From the NCBI GenBank assembly GCA_041920215.1, contig JAYRSJ010000013.1:55651-119650 (forward strand): a stretch of 64,000 nt of DNA. The letters run 5' to 3'. A program made the translations under genes and the position numbers. Positions 58,864-64,000 of the stretch are shown piece by piece. Positions within the stretch are counted from its first letter, which is position 1. Each line of letters starts with the position of its first letter. The notes under the pieces are model-generated. The model ran no database searches, was not told the DNA's origin, and worked only from the letters and a program-made list of their open reading frames with translations. This DNA comes from JAYRSJ01 sp041920215 (lineage in GTDB: Bacteria; Pseudomonadota; Gammaproteobacteria; Burkholderiales; Burkholderiaceae_C).

Positions 58864-59427
58864 TCAGATCTTGCCGACCAGATCCAGCGAGGGAGCGATG
58901 GTCTTGGCGCCTTCGTTCCACTTGGCCGGGCAGACCTGGCCAGGGTTCTTGGCGGTGTACTGGGCCGCCTTGAGCTTGCGCAGGGTTTCCTTGACGTCGC
59001 GGGCGATCTCGTTCGAGTGAATCTCGGCGGTCTTGATCACGCCTTCCGGGTTGATCACGAAGGTGCCGCGCAGCGCCAGACCCTCTTCGGGAATGTGCAC
59101 GCCGAAGGCATTGGTCAGGGCGTGGGTCGGGTCGCCGACCAGGGGGAACTTGGCCTTGCCAACGGCCGGCGAGGTCTCGTGCCACACCTTGTGCGAGAAA
59201 TGCGTGTCGGTGGTGACGATATAGACCTCGGTCTCGGCCTTCTGGAACTCGGCATAGTGCTCGGCGGCGTCTTCCACTTCGGTGGGGCAGTTGAAGGTGA
59301 AGGCGGCCGGCATGAAGATCAGCACGGACCACTTGCCCTTCAGGCTCTCTTCGGTGACCTCGATGAACTTGCCGTTGTGAAAGGCTTGGGCCTTGAAGGG
59401 CTGGACTTGGGTGTTGATCAGAGACAT
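58864..59427 (-). CDS. ahpC: Alkyl hydroperoxide reductase subunit C (peroxiredoxin)
   Basis: 187 residues, typical 2-Cys peroxiredoxin. Peroxidatic Cys in FTFNCPTEVEDAAEHY (~47) and resolving Cys in NPGQVCPAKWNEG (~166). Reduces hydrogen peroxide and alkyl or peroxynitrite species using AhpF. The 136 bases upstream are AT-richer than the surroundings, but no complete OxyR site is recognised by eye. Confidence 0.98.
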   Translation of the reverse strand: MSLINTQVQPFKAQAFHNGKFIEVTEESLKGKWSVLIFMPAAFTFNCPTEVEDAAEHYAEFQKAETEVYIVTTDTHFSHKVWHETSPAVGKAKFPLVGDPTHALTNAFGVHIPEEGLALRGTFVINPEGVIKTAEIHSNEIARDVKETLRKLKAAQYTAKNPGQVCPAKWNEGAKTIAPSLDLVGKI

Positions 59428-59563
59428 CTCAATTGCTCCCGTTCATGGGTGAGTGGTTAACGAACGGATTGAATGATATCGATGTCGGCGTGGCCTTAGT
59501 TTTGGTTAATCAAATCGGTCCGATTGGCAGGACCTATTGCCCAAAGTTTGTGCGATAGCAATA

Positions 59564-60802
59564 TCACTCCAGCGCCAGCAGTTCTTCGACCGTCTGGCGG
59601 CGCCGTATCAGCCGGGCACTGGCCGGGTCGTCACCCTCGATCATCACCTCGGCAGTCAGCGGGCGGCTGTTGTAGTTGCTGGACATGGACGCGCCGTAGG
59701 CGCCGGTGTCGTGGATCACCAGCAGGTCGCCGACCCGCGCCTCGGGCAGCTCGCGCGGCAGCACCACACCGCCATCGCCCTGGGTGAAGACATCACCCGA
59801 CTCGCACAGGGGCCCGGCCACCACGGTGGGCCGGGCCGGCCGCGGCTGGCCATCGGCGGCCAGCAGGCTCATCGCGTGAAAACTGCCATACATCGCCGGC
59901 CGCATCAGCTCGTTGAAGCCGGCATCGACCAGCACGAAGTGATTGCTGCCGGCGTCCTTGCTGGCACGCACCTCGGTCAGCAGCAGGCCGGATTCGGCCA
60001 CCAGGAAGCGACCCGGCTCGATCTCCAGATGCAGCGCATGACCCAAGAGGGCGTCGGCCTGCTGGCGGGCCTGGTTCCAGAGCCCGAAGTAGTGCGCGGT
60101 GTCGATACGGGCCTCGCCCTCGCGGTAGGGGATGGACAGGCCGCCACCGGCCGAGATGGCCCGCAGATCATGGCCGGCCGCCCGGGTCTGGCGCACCAGC
60201 CCGACCATCGCACCGCAGACCTGGCTCAGATGGTTGTAGTCGACGCCCGAGCCGATATGCATATGCAGGCCCACCAGCTGCAGGCCATGGGCCCTCACAG
60301 CGGCCAATGCCAGGTCCAGCTCGGCATGCCAGATGCCATGCTTGCTGTGCTCGCCACCGGTATTGGTCTTGTTGCTATGGCCATGGCCAAAACCAGGGTT
60401 GATGCGCAGCCAGACCGGGTGGCCGGCTGAGACTGCGCCAAGCTGGGCCAGCATATCGATGGAGCCGGCATTGACCGGCACGCGCTGCTCGACCACGGTG
60501 GCCAGGGTCTCGCGGTCCAAGAGGTCCGCGGTAAAGACGATTTCGTCGCCGCCGGGTTCGTAGCCGGCCTTCAGCGCGCGCAGGATTTCGCCGCGCGATA
60601 CCGCATCCACCTTGACGCCCTGCTCGCGCATCAGACGCAGCACATGGGTGTTGGAACAAGCCTTCTGGGCGAAGCGAATCGTGTCGAAGGCCCGCAGCTC
60701 GGCGATGCGGGCGCGGATGATGGCGGCGTCATAGACCCATAACGGTGTGCCGAAGCGCTGGGCCAGGGACCACAGCAGGGCGGGCGGACGTTGTTGCGGC
60801 AT
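59564..60802 (-). CDS. lysA: Diaminopimelate decarboxylase
   Basis: 412 residues, fold type III PLP enzyme. The PLP-binding Lys is in RFAQKACSNTHVLRLMREQG (~45; KA-S-N). HIGSGV (~180), GGGLSIPYREGE (~215), EPGRFLVAESG (~265), CESGDVF (~335) and the C-terminal GAYGASMSSNYNSRP (~372) are all present. Makes lysine from meso-diaminopimelate. ATG at 60802 chosen (GGAG 11 bases upstream). It is divergent from a LysR-type gene, as in E. coli where LysR activates lysA. Confidence 0.95.
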   Translation of the reverse strand: MPQQRPPALLWSLAQRFGTPLWVYDAAIIRARIAELRAFDTIRFAQKACSNTHVLRLMREQGVKVDAVSRGEILRALKAGYEPGGDEIVFTADLLDRETLATVVEQRVPVNAGSIDMLAQLGAVSAGHPVWLRINPGFGHGHSNKTNTGGEHSKHGIWHAELDLALAAVRAHGLQLVGLHMHIGSGVDYNHLSQVCGAMVGLVRQTRAAGHDLRAISAGGGLSIPYREGEARIDTAHYFGLWNQARQQADALLGHALHLEIEPGRFLVAESGLLLTEVRASKDAGSNHFVLVDAGFNELMRPAMYGSFHAMSLLAADGQPRPARPTVVAGPLCESGDVFTQGDGGVVLPRELPEARVGDLLVIHDTGAYGASMSSNYNSRPLTAEVMIEGDDPASARLIRRRQTVEELLALE

Positions 60803-60868
60803 GGCGAGGGGGTCTCCGTGGCATTCAGTCAGGCAAGCCGCCAGCATGCCATCCCCTACCTATGCAAT

Positions 60869-60910
60869 CAAATGCTTTGCTTTGGACAACTCATTCAATC
60901 CTGATATGGT
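60869..60910 (+). promoter_or_regulatory. lysR promoter and possible LysR-type operator
   Basis: TTGGAC (60882-60887), 17 bases, TATGGT (60905-60910), reading toward the LysR gene, whose ATG at 60917 is only 6 bases later; the message may be leaderless. A near-palindrome CAAATGCTTTG (60869-60879) lies just upstream and could be a regulator-binding site for this divergent pair. Confidence 0.4.
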
Positions 60911-60916
60911 CTGGCG

Positions 60917-61810
60917 ATGCTCAGCCATCGCCATATCGAGGTCTTTCGCGCCCTGATGCGCGCGGGCACAGTCACCGGAGCTGCGGCCCTGCTGCACAGC
61001 TCTCAGCCCACGCTCAGCCGCGAGCTGGCCCGTGCCGAGCAACTACTGGGCTATGCACTGTTCGAGCGCGAGCGCGGCCGACTCAAGCCCACGCAGCGCG
61101 CCTTGGCGCTGTTCGACGAGGTGCAGCGTGCCTACCTGGGCCTGGAGCGGGTGCAGGCGCGCGCGCAGGCCCTGGCACGGGGCGACGATGGCGCCCTGGA
61201 GCTGCTGAGCCTGCCGGCTTTCAGCCACGCCCTGCTGCCTGGCGCCTGCGCCCGGCTGCCACCGGCCGTTGCGCTGAACATCACCCCCCAGGAGCCACCG
61301 CTGCTGGAAGAATGGCTGGCGGCCCAACGCTTCGATCTGGGTCTGACCGAGCAGGCGCTCAACGATGCCGGGCTGCAGCAGGAGTGCCTGATGCGGGCGG
61401 ACGAGGTCTGCATCCTGCCGGCCACCCACAGACTGGCCAGCCGCGCGTACCTGCAGCCCGACGACTTCGCCGGCGAGGAGTTTCTGAGCCTGGGCAGCGA
61501 GGACCCCTACCGCCTGGCCCTGGACCGGGTCTTTGCCGATCGGGGGGTACAGCGCCGCCTACGGCTGCAGACGCACAGCGCAGTGGCCTTGTGCGCGATG
61601 GTGCAGGCTGGCCTGGGTCTGTCCATCGTGAATCCGCTGACCGCGCTGGCCAGCAGCGGTGCCGGCCTGGTATGGCGGCGTTTCAGCGTCTCGGTGCCCT
61701 ACGAAGTGTGGCTGCACAAGCCGCTGTACCGGCCTGCCCATGGACAGGCTGAGGCCATGGCCGTGGCGCTGCGCGCCGAAGCCGCGGCCTTGCTGGACAG
61801 GCTGGCCTGA
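60917..61810 (+). CDS. LysR family transcriptional regulator
   Basis: 297 residues. N-terminal winged helix (residues ~1-60; HRHIEVFRALMRAGTVTGAAALLHSSQPTLSRELARAEQLLGYALFERERGRLKPT) and a periplasmic-binding-like effector domain (~90-290). Divergent from lysA with 114 bases between starts, so likely its lysine- or diaminopimelate-responsive activator, by analogy with E. coli LysR. No Shine-Dalgarno is visible. Confidence 0.92.
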   Translation: MLSHRHIEVFRALMRAGTVTGAAALLHSSQPTLSRELARAEQLLGYALFERERGRLKPTQRALALFDEVQRAYLGLERVQARAQALARGDDGALELLSLPAFSHALLPGACARLPPAVALNITPQEPPLLEEWLAAQRFDLGLTEQALNDAGLQQECLMRADEVCILPATHRLASRAYLQPDDFAGEEFLSLGSEDPYRLALDRVFADRGVQRRLRLQTHSAVALCAMVQAGLGLSIVNPLTALASSGAGLVWRRFSVSVPYEVWLHKPLYRPAHGQAEAMAVALRAEAAALLDRLA

Positions 61811-61814
61811 GGGC

Positions 61815-63725
61815 TCAGCTGTTGGCGGCCGCCGGCCGCAGCAGGGCCGGCTTGGCGCCGAAGCGCTGCAAGATGCTGCGCTCGATACCGGCCGCATCCA
61901 ATCCGCACAGGGACATCAGCTTGGCGGGGTCACCATGCTCGACGAACTCGTCCGGCAGCCCCAGTTGCAGCACCGGCAGGGCCAGGCTCGCCGCCTGGAG
62001 GGCTTCCAGCACCGCCGATCCGGCCCCGCCCATCACGCAGCCGTCTTCCACCGTGACGAGGGCCTCATGCGTACGCGCCAGCTCGGCGACCAGCTCGAGA
62101 TCCAGCGGCTTGACGAAGCGCATATTGGCCACCGTCGCATCCAGCGACTCGGCCGCCTGCAGCGCCGGGTAGAGCAAGGTGCCGAAGGCCAGGATCGCGA
62201 TACGCGAGCCGCGCCGGCGGATCTCGCCCCGACCCCAGGGCAGGGCCTGCATGGCCTTCTGGATCTCGGTACCAACGCCCGAGCCGCGCGGATAGCGCAC
62301 CGTCACCGGGCCCTCATGCTGGAAGCCGGTGTAGAGCGCCTGGCGGCATTCGTTCTCGTCGGCCGGGGTCAGCACCGCCATATTGGGAATGCAGCGAGTA
62401 AAGGCAATGTCGTAGTTGCCCGCATGGGTCGCGCCATCGGCCCCGACCAGACCGGCACGGTCGAGGGCGAACAGCACCGGCAGGTTCTGAATCGCCACAT
62501 CATGGATCAGCTGATCGTAGGCACGCTGCAAAAAGGTGGAATAGATCGCCACCACCGGCTTGATGCCCTCGCAAGCCAGGCCCGCGGCAAAGGTCACCGA
62601 GTGCTGCTCGGCGATGCCGACGTCGTAGTAGCGGGCCGGGAAGCGCTTGTGGAACTCGACCATGCCCGAGCCCTCGCGCATCGCCGGCGTGATACCGACC
62701 AGGCGCTGGTCCTGCTCGGCCATATCGCACAGCCAGTCGCCGAACACCTGCGTGAAGGTCAGCTTGGGCGGCGTTGCCGGCTTGACGAAGCCCACCGCCG
62801 GATCGAACTTGCCCGAGGCGGCGTGGTACTTGACGGGATCGGCCTCGGCCAGCTTGTAGCCTGCCCCCTTCTTGGTCACCACATGCAGGAACTGCGGGCC
62901 CTTCTTGTCGCGCAGGTTCTCTAGCGTGGGAATCAGCGCGTCCAGGTCATGACCGTCGATGGGGCCCACATAGTTGAACCCGAACTCCTCGAAGATCGTT
63001 CCAGGCACGACCATGCCCTTGGTGTGCTCCTCGAAGCGGCGCGCGAACTCATAAAGCGGCGTGTTCTTCAGCACCGTCTTCGCGCCCTCGCGCGCGGCGG
63101 CGTAGAACTTGCCGCTCATCAAGCGCGCCAGGTATTTGTTCAGCGCCCCCACCGGCGGGCTGATCGACATATCGTTGTCGTTCAGAATCACCAGCACATC
63201 GCCCAAAACCGACGAATTTGGGCCGCCATGCGCCACGCCGGCATTGTTGAGCGCCTCGAAGGCCATGCCCGCGGTCATCGAGCCGTCGCCGATGATGGCC
63301 ACCGCCTTGCGATCCTCGCCCTTGAGCTTGGCAGCCATGGCCATGCCATGGGCGGCCGAGATCGAGGTGCTCGAATGCCCGGTACCGAAGGTGTCGTACT
63401 CGCTCTCGTCACGGCGCGGGAAGCCGCTGATGCCGCCCAGCTGGCGCAGGCCGGCCATGCCCTCGCGACGACCGGTCAGCACCTTGTGCGGGTAGGTCTG
63501 GTGACCCACATCCCAGACCAGCCGATCACGGGGCGTGTCGAACACATAGTGCAGGGCGATCGTCAGCTCCACCGTGCCCAGGTTGGAGCCCAGATGGCCG
63601 CCGGTCTTGGACACCGAGTCGAGCACGAAGGCGCGCAGCTCATCGGCCAGCTTGTTCAGCTCCTGGCGCGGCAGCAGTCGCAGATCGGCAGGGCTGTTGA
63701 TGGTCTTCAGCAAGGCGTAATTCAT
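61815..63725 (-). CDS. dxs: 1-Deoxy-D-xylulose-5-phosphate synthase
   Basis: 636 residues. Thiamine diphosphate enzyme condensing pyruvate and glyceraldehyde-3-phosphate, first step of the MEP isoprenoid pathway. GGHLGSNLGTVELTIALHYVFDTPRD (~40-65), TPP motif GDGSMTAGMAFEALNNAG (~150), catalytic Glu in DVGIAEQHSVTFAAGLA (~370) and the transketolase C-domain are present. ATG at 63725 preferred over a GTG five codons upstream. It follows ispA by ~20 bases, the common ispA-dxs pair. Confidence 0.97.
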   Translation of the reverse strand: MNYALLKTINSPADLRLLPRQELNKLADELRAFVLDSVSKTGGHLGSNLGTVELTIALHYVFDTPRDRLVWDVGHQTYPHKVLTGRREGMAGLRQLGGISGFPRRDESEYDTFGTGHSSTSISAAHGMAMAAKLKGEDRKAVAIIGDGSMTAGMAFEALNNAGVAHGGPNSSVLGDVLVILNDNDMSISPPVGALNKYLARLMSGKFYAAAREGAKTVLKNTPLYEFARRFEEHTKGMVVPGTIFEEFGFNYVGPIDGHDLDALIPTLENLRDKKGPQFLHVVTKKGAGYKLAEADPVKYHAASGKFDPAVGFVKPATPPKLTFTQVFGDWLCDMAEQDQRLVGITPAMREGSGMVEFHKRFPARYYDVGIAEQHSVTFAAGLACEGIKPVVAIYSTFLQRAYDQLIHDVAIQNLPVLFALDRAGLVGADGATHAGNYDIAFTRCIPNMAVLTPADENECRQALYTGFQHEGPVTVRYPRGSGVGTEIQKAMQALPWGRGEIRRRGSRIAILAFGTLLYPALQAAESLDATVANMRFVKPLDLELVAELARTHEALVTVEDGCVMGGAGSAVLEALQAASLALPVLQLGLPDEFVEHGDPAKLMSLCGLDAAGIERSILQRFGAKPALLRPAAANS

Positions 63726-63746
63726 CGCTATCGCAGACACCTGTGT

Positions 63747-64000
63747 TTAGTTGTCGCGCTCGACAACCTTGTCGGCCAGCAGGCTCAGCCAGGCGGTGTT
63801 GGACAAACCGCTGGCCGCCAGGGCCCGGTGGGCCTCGTCACGCAGCCGGTCGGCATAGTGCCGCGCCTGGTCCAGGCCCAGCACCGACACATAAGTAGGC
63901 TTGTTGGCATCCTGGTCTTTGCCGGCAGTCTTGCCCAGCACCGCCGAATCCTGGGTCACGTCCAGGATGTCGTCCACCACCTGGAAGGCTAGGCCGATCG
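63747..64000 (-). CDS. ispA: Farnesyl diphosphate synthase / polyprenyl synthetase (3' part)
   Basis: Only the C-terminal ~84 residues are present; the gene starts beyond the window. The second Asp-rich motif is visible as AFQVVDDILDVTQDSAVLGKTAGKD, followed by ANKPTYVSVLGLDQARHYADRL and the usual C-terminal helix. Adds isopentenyl diphosphate to make farnesyl (or geranyl) diphosphate, the substrate of HpnD at the other end of the window. Chain length cannot be judged without the first motif. Confidence 0.93.
   Translation of the reverse strand, partial: IGLAFQVVDDILDVTQDSAVLGKTAGKDQDANKPTYVSVLGLDQARHYADRLRDEAHRALAASGLSNTAWLSLLADKVVERDN

Noticed and set aside
59428..59563. OxyR binding site upstream of ahpC
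   Set aside because: CTAT and ATAG quartets occur, but their spacing (17 bases rather than the expected 7) does not fit the OxyR consensus.
60803..60916. Lysine leader peptide or lysine riboswitch for lysA
   Set aside because: The only short frame before lysA (ATG GCA TGC TGG ...) has no Lys codons, and the 114-base spacer is too short for a lysine riboswitch. LysR control is more likely.

Overview
The window is about 64 kb of GC-rich, densely packed chromosome from a betaproteobacterium, most likely Burkholderiales near the Roseateles/Pelomonas/Rubrivivax/Leptothrix group. This placement rests on gene content and order: thrS-infC-rpmI-rplT-pheS-pheT-ihfA-merR, ilvB-ilvH-ilvC-pssA-leuA, nadE beside a PII gene, and a sigma factor-DUF3619-DUF3106-RDD cluster. 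I see no phage genes, insertion sequences, integrases or CRISPR arrays. Nearly all genes are intact. Only the first (hpnC) and last (ispA) are cut by the window edges, and no gene-free stretch reaches 300 bases.

Layout: 1-2540 squalene synthesis genes hpnC-hpnD-hpnE; 2507-5545 a TIGR03790 protein, an IclR regulator and PBP7; 5658-11825 branched-chain amino acid synthesis (ilvB, ilvH, ilvC, leuA) with pssA inside the run; 12056-14427 an ECF-like sigma factor cluster with membrane partners; 14462-22143 PII, NAD synthetase, an acyltransferase-like protein, soluble and membrane pyrophosphatases and a J-domain protein; 22242-30361 tRNA-Pro and the thrS...ihfA-merR translation operon; 30356-39851 patatin/TonB receptor pair, Tex, a flavoprotein, SDR, GST and ElaA; 39858-47608 an acyl-CoA beta-oxidation cluster; 47717-48320 a SAM-II riboswitch unit; 48331-55330 a Liv-type ABC transporter and an acyl-CoA synthetase; 55508-60802 MsrB, BolA, parvulin, AhpC/AhpF and LysA; 60917-64000 a LysR regulator, dxs and ispA.

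The most interesting material is RNA-level control that protein annotation would miss. (1) thrS is preceded by a promoter, a 14-codon leader peptide with six Thr codons (five consecutive) and an intrinsic terminator: a threonine attenuator at the head of the whole translation operon. (2) leuA is preceded by a 16-codon leader peptide with Leu-Leu-Leu (CTG CTA CTA) and an intrinsic terminator. (3) A SAM-II-type riboswitch with its own promoter and terminator controls a lone 143-residue protein of unknown function instead of a met gene. (4) infC starts at AUC. (5) An identical 20-bp near-palindrome lies upstream of both halves of the beta-oxidation cluster, the likely operator of a regulator not encoded here. 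(6) GC-rich hairpins without U-tracts separate ahpC from ahpF, livK from livH, and ilvB from ilvH.

Functionally, dxs and ispA supply farnesyl diphosphate that HpnCDE can convert to squalene. The Liv transporter, acyl-CoA synthetase, acyl-CoA dehydrogenase, hydratase/dehydrogenase and thiolase form a catabolic block for an unidentified acid. The ilv/leu genes supply branched-chain amino acids under leucine control.
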